A stretch of DNA of 7,668 nt, from NCBI GenBank assembly GCA_900754275.1, contig CAAECF010000006.1, positions 1 to 7,668 on the forward strand, given 5' to 3'. The stretch comes from an uncultured Collinsella sp. Its GTDB lineage: Bacteria > Actinomycetota > Coriobacteriia > Coriobacteriales > Coriobacteriaceae. A program made the position numbers and the translations under genes. Below are positions 1-5,574 of this stretch, piece by piece. Position 1 is the first letter of the stretch. Each line of letters starts with the position of its first letter. The notes beneath the pieces are model-generated. The model saw only the letters and a list, made by a program, of their open reading frames with translations, was not told where the DNA came from and made no database searches.

Positions 1-13
1 CTTAAATCATGCA

Positions 14-42
14 TTGTAGCAGTCAAAGTGCGTTAAGATACT
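14..42 (+). promoter_or_regulatory. Possible weak sigma-70-type promoter for guaB
   Basis: A -35-like TTGTAG (14-19) is followed after 17 bases by a -10-like GATACT (37-42), which would place the start of transcription near position 49. Match to consensus is poor (3/6 and 4/6). An alternative -10, TAAGAT at 34-39, has a worse spacing. The only support beyond spacing is that guaB needs a promoter unless it is read from a gene left of the window. Confidence 0.3.
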
Positions 43-51
43 TCCCCAGTA

Positions 52-63
52 TTGGGCGCCCAA
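52..63. repeat. Perfect 12-bp palindrome in the guaB leader
   Basis: TTGGGCGCCCAA reads the same on both strands. It is framed by CCCAG (45-49) and CTGGG (71-75), and a second overlapping pairing CCCA/TGGG (59-62 with 67-70) is possible. If the weak promoter at 14-42 is right, the palindrome lies just downstream of the transcription start, where a repressor operator or an mRNA hairpin could act. Function is inferred only from symmetry and position. Confidence 0.4.
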
Positions 64-121
64 GGTTGGGCTGGGTCCTACGAGGCCTGCAGCCGACCGG
101 TCGCATGGAAAAAGGAGAAAC

Positions 122-1633
122 ATGGCTACGTTCTTTCCCGGTGAGTCCCACACGTTTTCGGAGTATCTGCTGGTCCCTGGTTACTCGTCCTCGCAGTGCA
201 TCCCCAACAACGTCTCTCTTAAAACGCCGCTGACCCGCTTTAAGCGCGGTGAGAAGCCGGCAATCACCCTGAACATCCCCATGGTTTCCGCCATCATGCA
301 GTCCGTCTCGGGCGTCGATATGGGTGTCGCGCTCGCTACCGAGGGTGGCCTGTCCTTCATTTACGGTTCCCAGAGCGCCGAGTCCGAGGCCGCTATGGTC
401 AAGGCCGTCAAGGATCACAAGGCCGGTTTCGTTCAGTCCGATTCCACGCTGACCCCCGACATGACCATGGAGCAGGTCATTGAGCTCAAGGAGAAGACCG
501 GCCACTCCACCATGCCGGTTACCGACGACGGCACTCCCAAGGGCAAGCTTCTGGGCATCGTCACCAGCCGTGACTATCGCCCCAGTCGCGATGACCACCA
601 GACGAAGGTCTCCGAGTTCATGACCCCGCGTGAGCAGCTCATCGTGGGCGACAAGAACATCAGCCTCAAGGTTGCCAACGACGTCATCTGGGACAACAAG
701 CTCAACGCCCTGCCCATCGTCGACGACAACGATCACCTCATGGGCATCGTCTTCCGCAAGGACTACGATAGCCACAAGACCAACCCCAACGAGCTGCTCG
801 ATAACGACAAGCGCTACATGGTCGGCGCCGGTATCAACACCCGCGACTATGCCGAGCGCGTGCCGCTGCTCATCGAGGCCGGCGCCGATGTCCTGTGCAT
901 CGACTCTTCCGAGGGCTTCAGCGAGTGGCAGAAGCGCACCATCGAGTGGATTCGCGCCAACTACGGCGAGGACGTCAAGGTCGGTGCCGGTAACGTCGTC
1001 GACGCCGAGGGCTTCCGCTTCCTGGCAGACTGCGGTGCCGACTTCATCAAGGTCGGTATCGGCGGTGGCTCCATCTGCATCACCCGCGAGACCAAGGGTA
1101 TCGGCCGTGGCCAGGCTACCGCGCTGATCGACGTCTGCCGCGCTCGCGACGAGTACTACGAGGAGACCGGTGTCTACGTGCCCGTGTGCTCCGACGGCGG
1201 TATCGTCTACGACTACCACATGACGCTCGCCCTTGCCATGGGTGCCGACTTCATGATGCTGGGCCGCTACTTCGCCCGCTTTGACGAGAGCCCGACCGAG
1301 CGCGTCAACGTCAACGGTCAGTACATGAAGGAGTACTGGGGCGAGGGTTCTGCGCGTGCCCGCAACTGGCAGCGCTACGACCTGGGCGGCGCCGCGAAGC
1401 TCAGCTTCGTCGAGGGCGTCGACTCCTACGTTCCCTATGCCGGTTCCCTCAAGGACGGCGTGGGTGGTACGCTCTACAAGGTCAAGTCCACGATGTGCAA
1501 CTGCGGTGCCCTCTCGATCCCCGAGCTCCAGGAAAAGGCACGCCTGACCCTGGTAAGCTCCACCTCCATCGTCGAAGGCGGCGCCCACGACGTAGTCGTC
1601 AAGGATTCGCAGCAGAGCGTTTCCTACCGCTAA
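122..1633 (+). CDS. guaB: Inosine-5'-monophosphate dehydrogenase (IMPDH)
   Basis: Catalyses NAD-dependent oxidation of IMP to XMP, the committed step to GMP, in the cytosol as a tetramer. The ATG at 122 follows AAAGGAG (111-117) by four bases. The protein has 503 residues: a TIM-barrel catalytic domain interrupted by two CBS domains at about 105-220 (ends of repeats LLGIVTSRDY and HLMGIVFRKDY). The catalytic loop GGGSICITRE puts the nucleophile at Cys319; the mobile flap NWQRYDLGG carries Arg418-Tyr419; DSS (Asp261) and SDGG (Asp358) are NAD and IMP contacts known in the family. Usual bacterial IMPDHs are shorter (about 485-490) and read GPGSICTTR. From memory, this sequence and its residue numbering align without net gaps to the Tritrichomonas foetus enzyme, also 503 residues. 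It appears monocistronic, with a terminator after it. Identity is near certain; the close relationship needs an alignment. Confidence 0.97.
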   Translation: MATFFPGESHTFSEYLLVPGYSSSQCIPNNVSLKTPLTRFKRGEKPAITLNIPMVSAIMQSVSGVDMGVALATEGGLSFIYGSQSAESEAAMVKAVKDHKAGFVQSDSTLTPDMTMEQVIELKEKTGHSTMPVTDDGTPKGKLLGIVTSRDYRPSRDDHQTKVSEFMTPREQLIVGDKNISLKVANDVIWDNKLNALPIVDDNDHLMGIVFRKDYDSHKTNPNELLDNDKRYMVGAGINTRDYAERVPLLIEAGADVLCIDSSEGFSEWQKRTIEWIRANYGEDVKVGAGNVVDAEGFRFLADCGADFIKVGIGGGSICITRETKGIGRGQATALIDVCRARDEYYEETGVYVPVCSDGGIVYDYHMTLALAMGADFMMLGRYFARFDESPTERVNVNGQYMKEYWGEGSARARNWQRYDLGGAAKLSFVEGVDSYVPYAGSLKDGVGGTLYKVKSTMCNCGALSIPELQEKARLTLVSSTSIVEGGAHDVVVKDSQQSVSYR

Positions 1634-1649
1634 GCGGCTTTCCCAAGCA

Positions 1650-1721
1650 CCGCACCTTGCCGTTCAAACCGTCGCTCGCGTACCAAAGTACGCGTCGCTC
1701 CTCTTTCACGGCAATCTGCGG
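1650..1721. repeat. Composite imperfect palindrome after guaB (REP-like)
   Basis: Three nested complementary segments occur in register: CCGCA (1650-1654) with TGCGG (1717-1721), TTGCCGT (1657-1663) with ACGGCAA (1708-1714), and CGCGTAC (1677-1683) with GTACGCG (1688-1694) around a CAAA loop. The inner hairpin is bracketed by a direct repeat GTCGCTC (1671-1677 and 1694-1700) that overlaps its stem ends. The layout resembles short intergenic palindromic elements that occur in many copies in bacterial genomes, but only one copy is in this window. There is no T tract, so it is not a classical terminator. Confidence 0.5.
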
Positions 1722-1729
1722 CACCTGGA

Positions 1730-1755
1730 AAACCCGTTCGTGCTAGAACGGGTTT
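1730..1755. other. 10-bp hairpin without T tract
   Basis: AAACCCGTTC (1730-1739) and GAACGGGTTT (1746-1755) form a perfect stem around a six-base loop. What follows is CAGACAAAGG, not a T run, so intrinsic termination here would be inefficient. It may protect the guaB transcript 3' end or cooperate with the stronger hairpin about 40 bases downstream. Confidence 0.5.
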
Positions 1756-1792
1756 CAGACAAAGGTTGATTCCCAACCACGTTATTTAGATA

Positions 1793-1836
1793 AAGCGAGA
1801 TGCCTGCAAGTCGCAGGCATCTCGCTTGTCGTATTT
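1793..1836 (+). terminator. Rho-independent-like terminator downstream of guaB
   Basis: A perfect 15-bp stem, AAGCGAGATGCCTGC (1793-1807) with GCAGGCATCTCGCTT (1813-1827), closes a five-base loop. The tail GTCGTATTT is only moderately T-rich. It sits after guaB and just ahead of the likely leuS promoter, so it probably separates the two units. Stem strength makes the call likely; the poor U tract keeps it below certainty. Confidence 0.7.
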
Positions 1837-1844
1837 GCTATCAT
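1836..1844 (+). promoter_or_regulatory. Likely extended -10 promoter for leuS
   Basis: TGCTATCAT contains the TGn extension and a -10 hexamer TATCAT matching five of six consensus positions. Transcription would start near 1851, so the structured leader at 1866-1977 would be the first part of the leuS mRNA. No good -35 exists at the right distance because that position falls in the terminator stem; an extended -10 can compensate. The rimP promoter in this window also has a TG-type extended -10. Confidence 0.5.
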
Positions 1845-1865
1845 CATGCGAGTTAACGATGTGGC

Positions 1866-1977
1866 GGGGCGTTCTTACCTTTGCTCGCTGCAAGTTCCGC
1901 ACGAGCCGAAGAGCACTTAATGTGCTCTTCGTGCGAGCAGGACTGTCCGCAGCAGCGAGGAAAGGGAAGAACGCCCC
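1866..1977 (+). promoter_or_regulatory. Long structured RNA leader of leuS, class unknown
   Basis: Five helices pair in strict nested order: GGGGCGTTCTT (1866-1876) with 1967-1977, CCTTT (1878-1882) with 1961-1965, CTCGCTGC (1884-1891) with 1952-1959, CGCAC (1898-1902) with GTGCG (1931-1935), and GAAGAGCAC (1908-1916) with GTGCTCTTC (1922-1930) around the loop TTAAT. That is 38 pairs in 112 bases. The first three helices are separated only by 1x1 mismatches; next comes an asymmetric internal loop of 6 and 16 bases. An alternative pairing GCTCGC (1883-1888) with GCGAGC (1933-1938) would compete with the third and fourth helices, suggesting a possible switch. I do not see the T-box consensus or the GGAA tetraloop and core of SRP RNA. 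The rod ends 29 bases before the leuS ATG. It could be a leuS regulatory leader or an independent small RNA. Confidence 0.6.
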
Positions 1978-1982
1978 CCCCC
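1974..1982 (+). repeat. Run of nine C
   Basis: A C9 homopolymer begins inside the right arm of the outer helix of the leuS leader and ends 24 bases before the leuS ATG. Such runs are prone to slippage. Its length would alter any upstream extension of the leuS frame but not the protein begun at 2007, which favours that start. Confidence 0.85.
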
Positions 1983-2006
1983 AAACGAGATAACAAAGGA
2001 GCTGAT

Positions 2007-4583
2007 ATGTGCGATTGCACAGATCATAAGGACGAGATCCCTGTCTACGACGCGCAGGCCATTGAGTCCAAGTGGATGAAGGCCTGGGAGGACTCCAACC
2101 TCTTTGCCGTCGACACCGACGACAGCAAGCCCAAGAAGTATGTGCTCGAGATGTTCCCGTATCCGTCGGGCGACCTGCACATGGGCCACGCGCGCAACTA
2201 TACCATCGGCGATGCCATGGCCCGTCAGGCCCGCATGCGCGGCTATGACGTGCTGCACCCCATCGGCTTTGACGCCTTTGGCCTGCCCGCCGAGAACGCC
2301 GCCATCAAGCACAACACGCAGGCTGCCGCCTGGACGTATAAGAACATGGACCAGGCGCTCGCCACGATGAAGCGCATGGGCTTCTCCTACGATCTGGATC
2401 GCATGGTCAAGACCTGTAGCCCCGACTACTACCGCTGGGGCCAGTGGATCTTTGAGAAGATGTGGGAAAAGGGCCTGGTCTACCGTAAGAAGAACCCGGT
2501 CAACTGGTGCCCCACCTGCAAGACCGTCCTGGCCAACGAGCAGGTCACCGAGGGTAAATGCTGGCGCTGCGGCACCGAGCCCGAGAAGCGCGATCTTGAG
2601 CAGTGGTACTTCAAGATTACCGAGTACTCCCAGGAGCTGCTCGACGACCTGGAGAAGCTCCCCGGCTGGCCCGAGCGCGTCAAGCAGATGCAGGCCAACT
2701 GGATCGGTCGCTCCGAGGGCGCCGAAGTCGACTTTACCCTGTGCGACCGGGATGGCGAGCCCATCGAGGGCGATGAGGGCAAGATCACCGTCTTCACCAC
2801 GCGTGCCGATACGCTCTTCGGTGTTTCCTTCTTTGTCCTGGCTCCCGAGTACGCCGGTCTGCACGAGCTCGTCGAGGGCACGGAGTACGAGGAGGCCGTC
2901 ACCAAGATCGTCGAGGACTCCAAGCATATCTCCGCCGTCGAGCGTGCCCAGGGCACCCTCGAGAAGCATGGTGCCTTCACGGGCCGCTACGTGGTGAACC
3001 CCGTCAACGGCGAGAAGGTCCCCGTGTGGGTTGCCGATTATGTCGTTGCCGACTATGGCACCGGCGCCGTCATGGCCGTTCCCTGCGGCGACCAGCGCGA
3101 CTTTGAGTTTGCCCGCAAGTACGACCTGCCGATCGTGCCGATCATCCTGGACGATGACGATCGCGCTGCCGTCGAGGCCAGCGGCGAGACCATCGATACC
3201 TTCCATGCCGAGACCGTCGACTGGGATTGCGCCCACGCTGCCGAGGGCACGCTGGTCCAGTCCGGCAAGTACACCGGCATGCGCGGCGGTAAGCACTCCG
3301 AGGGCGAGGCTGCCATCGTGGCCGACCTCGAGGCCATGGGCTGCGGTCGTCGCAAGGTCGAGTTCCGCCTGCGCGACTGGCTCATCAGCCGTCAGCGTTA
3401 TTGGGGCAACCCCATCCCGGCCATCCACTGCGAGCACTGCGGCATCGTGCCCGTGCCCGAGGATCAGCTGCCGGTGACGCTGCCCGAGAACCTGGACCTG
3501 GGCGCCGGCGAAACCCTCGCCGAGTGCAAGGAGTTCTACGAGACCACCTGCCCGGTCTGCGGTCGCCCGGCCAAGCGCGAGACCGATACCATGGACACCT
3601 TCACCTGCTCCAGCTGGTATTACCTGCGCTATACCGATCCGCACAACACCGAGCTGCCCTTCTCCCGTGAGGCCGCCGACCGTTGGATGCCCGTCGATAA
3701 CTACATCGGCGGCATCGAGCACGCCATTCTGCACCTGCTCTACAGCCGCTTCTTTACCAAGGCGCTGCGCGACCTGGGCCTGCTGAGCGTGGACGAGCCC
3801 TTTACCAACCTGCTGTGCCAGGGCATGGTCAAGGACGAGAACGGCGACACCATGTCCAAGTCCAAGGGCAATGTCGTGCCCCCGAGCTCGGTTATCGAGC
3901 CCTACGGCGCGGACACCATGCGTCTGGCGATCCTGTTTATCGCCCCGCCTGAGAAGGACTTTGACTGGGATCCCAAGGCCGTTGAGGGCGCCAACCGCTT
4001 CATCAAGCGCGCCTGGCGTATCGTTTGGCAGCTCGTCCAGTCCGGCGACGCCAACGTGGCCTTCGACAAGTCCGCGCTCGATGAGGTTGCTATGAAGCTC
4101 TATCGCGAGCGTCACCGCACCATCGCCAAGTGCACCGAGGACTTCGACCGCGGCCAGTTCAACACCGCCATCTCGGCCGTCATGGAGCTCGTCAACGCGG
4201 CGAGCGCCTACCTCAATGCCACTGAGGGTACCGCCCGCGACAAGGCGCTGTGCTACGGCGTGGCCAAGGACATCGTGAGCGTCCTTGCCCCCATCTGCCC
4301 GTTCTGGGCCGACGAGCTGTGGCACGAGGCGCTCGGCTGCGAGGGCAACGCCTATACCGCTGCCTGGCCCGAGTTCGACCTGGCCGAGTCCATCGAGGAC
4401 ACGGTGCAGATCGTGGTCCAGGTGCTCGGAAAGGTCCGCGGCCGCATTGACGTGGCCCGCGATGCCTCCAACGAGGAAATGCAGGCTGCCGCCGAGGCCG
4501 CTGTCGCTAAGTGGACCGAGGGCAAGACGGTCGTCAAGGCCATCTGCGTGCCCGGCAAGCTCGTCAACCTGGTGGTCAAGTAA
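2007..4583 (+). CDS. leuS: Leucyl-tRNA synthetase
   Basis: Class Ia synthetase that charges tRNA-Leu and hydrolyses mischarged products. The ATG at 2007 has AAAGGAG (1995-2001) five bases upstream; in-frame starts at 1881 (TTG) and 1920 (ATG) lack a ribosome site, lie within the leader rod and cross a C9 run. The protein has 858 residues, normal for bacteria. HIGH is HMGH at 58-61. A zinc cluster has Cys168, Cys171, Cys185 and Cys188. The CP1 editing domain spans about 235-430, with TTRADT (264-269; Thr269 is the specificity threonine) and GDQRD (361-365; both Asp present, but Gly where most relatives have His). A second Cys set is Cys475/478 and Cys515/518. The KMSKS loop reads TMSKS (615-619), followed by the anticodon-binding helical domain (about 650-790) and a C-terminal domain. 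It appears monocistronic and ends at a strong terminator. Confidence 0.97.
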   Translation: MCDCTDHKDEIPVYDAQAIESKWMKAWEDSNLFAVDTDDSKPKKYVLEMFPYPSGDLHMGHARNYTIGDAMARQARMRGYDVLHPIGFDAFGLPAENAAIKHNTQAAAWTYKNMDQALATMKRMGFSYDLDRMVKTCSPDYYRWGQWIFEKMWEKGLVYRKKNPVNWCPTCKTVLANEQVTEGKCWRCGTEPEKRDLEQWYFKITEYSQELLDDLEKLPGWPERVKQMQANWIGRSEGAEVDFTLCDRDGEPIEGDEGKITVFTTRADTLFGVSFFVLAPEYAGLHELVEGTEYEEAVTKIVEDSKHISAVERAQGTLEKHGAFTGRYVVNPVNGEKVPVWVADYVVADYGTGAVMAVPCGDQRDFEFARKYDLPIVPIILDDDDRAAVEASGETIDTFHAETVDWDCAHAAEGTLVQSGKYTGMRGGKHSEGEAAIVADLEAMGCGRRKVEFRLRDWLISRQRYWGNPIPAIHCEHCGIVPVPEDQLPVTLPENLDLGAGETLAECKEFYETTCPVCGRPAKRETDTMDTFTCSSWYYLRYTDPHNTELPFSREAADRWMPVDNYIGGIEHAILHLLYSRFFTKALRDLGLLSVDEPFTNLLCQGMVKDENGDTMSKSKGNVVPPSSVIEPYGADTMRLAILFIAPPEKDFDWDPKAVEGANRFIKRAWRIVWQLVQSGDANVAFDKSALDEVAMKLYRERHRTIAKCTEDFDRGQFNTAISAVMELVNAASAYLNATEGTARDKALCYGVAKDIVSVLAPICPFWADELWHEALGCEGNAYTAAWPEFDLAESIEDTVQIVVQVLGKVRGRIDVARDASNEEMQAAAEAAVAKWTEGKTVVKAICVPGKLVNLVVK

Positions 4584-4609
4584 GCTCTGCGCGCTTAGCT
4601 GCCGCATAA

Positions 4610-4654
4610 AAGACGAGGGGCGATCCGGTTGGGTCGTCCCTCGTCTTGTGTTTT
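4610..4654. terminator. Bidirectional terminator between leuS and the lipoprotein gene
   Basis: A 17-pair stem (4610-4626 with 4631-4647, two G-U pairs) closes a GGTT loop. On the plus strand it is followed by GTGTTTTA; on the minus strand the stem ends in CTTTTAT. It lies 26 bases after the leuS stop and 33 bases beyond the stop of the converging gene, so one hairpin can end both transcripts. Confidence 0.88.
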
Positions 4655-4687
4655 ACGCCCTACTTAGTCAGTGCGTCGTACCGTCTT

Positions 4688-5260
4688 CTATGGGATGTGT
4701 ACCAGGTCCCTAAAGTAAACGTTGCCCGTTGCCTCTTCGAATATCCAAATGTTGAGGTAGATGTCGTTGAGGTCGTTGTTCACATCAAAGTTCGGATCGT
4801 CGAAGGTGCCCACAAAGGTGAGCATGGCGCGCGTTTCCTCTCCAGCGGCGACCGGTTGGCGCATGCGTACGTCGCGGACCACGCCGTTGACGTAGGCATA
4901 GGAGTCCACATCGCCAAACATCATGTCGACGCCGGTGTTGTTGGCCACCGTAAAGACGAGCGCGGCGTCGCCGTAGCCATCCGTGTCCTTGCCCACGCAG
5001 GTAACATGGACGTTCTCGTCTACCTCAAGGTCGATGGGGAACTGTTCTTGAGGGTCGGGACCCAGGCCCTGGGGATCGACGATGTCTTCGTTTATTTTGT
5101 CGAAGCTCTCCGATGGTGCCGTTTTCTCGATGGCTTTGGTGCTGCCAGGGTTCGGTTCGCATGTTCCGGTTTTGCCATTCGCGTTGCCGCAGCCCAAGAG
5201 GGCCAGCGAGCACGTTGCGATGGCGAGCGCAGTCATGCAGAGGGTGCCTAGGCGTTTCAT
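4688..5260 (-). CDS. Secreted lipoprotein of unknown function
   Basis: The 190-residue protein starts at the ATG complementary to 5258-5260, with AAGGAGG (complement of 5266-5272) five bases upstream. It has a short basic N-terminus (MKR), a hydrophobic segment at about 4-22, and the lipobox LLGC with Cys24 as lipidation site. A mature chain of 167 residues would be anchored to the outer face of the membrane. Residues 25-80 are a low-complexity, acidic, Pro/Gly-containing linker. Residues 80-190 alternate hydrophobic and polar residues and contain NNTG (107-110) and YVNG (123-126), compatible with a small Ig-like beta-sandwich such as those in DUF4352/DUF5067-type lipoproteins; I cannot assign a family. 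Cys34 and Cys88 could form a disulfide. It is convergent to leuS and divergent from rimP, so its neighbours give no functional clue. Being a real gene is well supported by ribosome site, signal and terminator. Confidence 0.87.
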   Translation of the reverse strand: MKRLGTLCMTALAIATCSLALLGCGNANGKTGTCEPNPGSTKAIEKTAPSESFDKINEDIVDPQGLGPDPQEQFPIDLEVDENVHVTCVGKDTDGYGDAALVFTVANNTGVDMMFGDVDSYAYVNGVVRDVRMRQPVAAGEETRAMLTFVGTFDDPNFDVNNDLNDIYLNIWIFEEATGNVYFRDLVHIP

Positions 5261-5329
5261 GGGTGCCTCCTTGCCGTAGAGGATTTGGAAAGGTTCGTCG
5301 TTGCGCGACTTGCTGGCTGGCTTGTTGCA

Positions 5330-5380
5330 GAATGCCCTTAGCTAAGTCTGGTCGATAGGGGCTCGGGAAGGAATGCCCTT
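5330..5380. repeat. Pair of direct repeats GAATGCCCTT
   Basis: The same ten bases occur at 5330-5339 and 5371-5380, with starts 41 bases apart, close to four helical turns. They lie between the lipoprotein start and the rimP promoter. This could be a paired protein-binding site or chance; no regulator is implied by the neighbours. Confidence 0.4.
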
Positions 5381-5387
5381 GGGGTTC

Positions 5388-5422
5388 GAACGGGCCTGTG
5401 GATTGGGACGCATGGCCCGTTC
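5388..5422. repeat. 9-bp inverted repeat in the divergent intergenic region
   Basis: GAACGGGCC (5388-5396) pairs perfectly with GGCCCGTTC (5414-5422) across a 17-base gap. It has no T tract. The preceding GGGGTTCGAAC looks a little like a tRNA T-arm, but the rest of a tRNA is absent. The remainder of 5261-5540 shows no convincing gene, and I could not find a clear promoter for the minus-strand lipoprotein. Confidence 0.4.
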
Positions 5423-5520
5423 TTGGACCATCGGGCGCTTGCCTCATGGAGTCTTTAGTCCAATTGTCCTATTCTTGTGGAGAAGCTGTGCGCACGCTGA
5501 CCTGCAGGTTCGTACTGTGC

Positions 5521-5549
5521 TTGCACGTTTCCGCAGCTATTGGTATAGT
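5521..5549 (+). promoter_or_regulatory. Promoter of the rimP-nusA-infB operon
   Basis: A -35-like TTGCAC (5521-5526) is followed after 17 bases by TATAGT (5544-5549), which matches five of six -10 positions and is preceded by TGG (extended -10). The start of transcription should be near 5556, giving a leader of about 70 bases that contains the terminator hairpin at 5575-5607. No other comparable promoter is seen before rimP. Confidence 0.65.
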
Positions 5550-5574
5550 TTGCTTGCAAATGAAGTTGTAATTG

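Noticed and set aside
23..1588. Long open frame of 521 codons on the minus strand opposite guaB
   Set aside because: It is the antisense shadow of guaB, produced by high-GC codon use; composition is repetitive Val/Leu/Asp/Gly-rich and no ribosome site or family features are seen.
1846..1920. 24-codon frame in the leuS leader (starts MRVNDVAGRSYL) as a leader peptide
   Set aside because: No ribosome site, only two leucine codons and no run of them, and its start is slightly upstream of the expected transcription start.
1866..1977. Small SRP RNA or 6S RNA
   Set aside because: The GGAA-capped SRP core (GGAAGnAGCAG type) is absent on either strand, and the element is too short and lacks the central bubble expected of 6S RNA.
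1881..2006. N-terminal extension of leuS from TTG 1881 or ATG 1920
   Set aside because: No ribosome site at either start, the segment coincides with the leader rod and C9 run, and 2007 has an excellent site and normal LeuRS length.
1866..2006. T-box riboswitch ahead of leuS
   Set aside because: No T-box consensus (GGTGGnACC type) and no terminator/antiterminator pair were found; the structure is a simple rod.
1917..4607. Open frame of 896 codons on the minus strand opposite leuS
   Set aside because: It mirrors leuS almost exactly and shows the same shadow composition. The sense frame has every LeuRS signature.
4646..5251. 201-codon plus-strand frame opposite the lipoprotein gene
   Set aside because: No ribosome site and no recognisable features; the minus-strand frame has signal peptide, lipobox, ribosome site and terminator.
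5381..5396. tRNA T-arm or remnant attachment site (GGGGTTCGAAC)
   Set aside because: The five-base stem does not pair and no other tRNA arms are present nearby.
5025..5447. 140-codon minus-strand frame overlapping the lipoprotein start
   Set aside because: It overlaps the lipoprotein gene in another frame, is Pro/Arg/His-rich and has no ribosome site.
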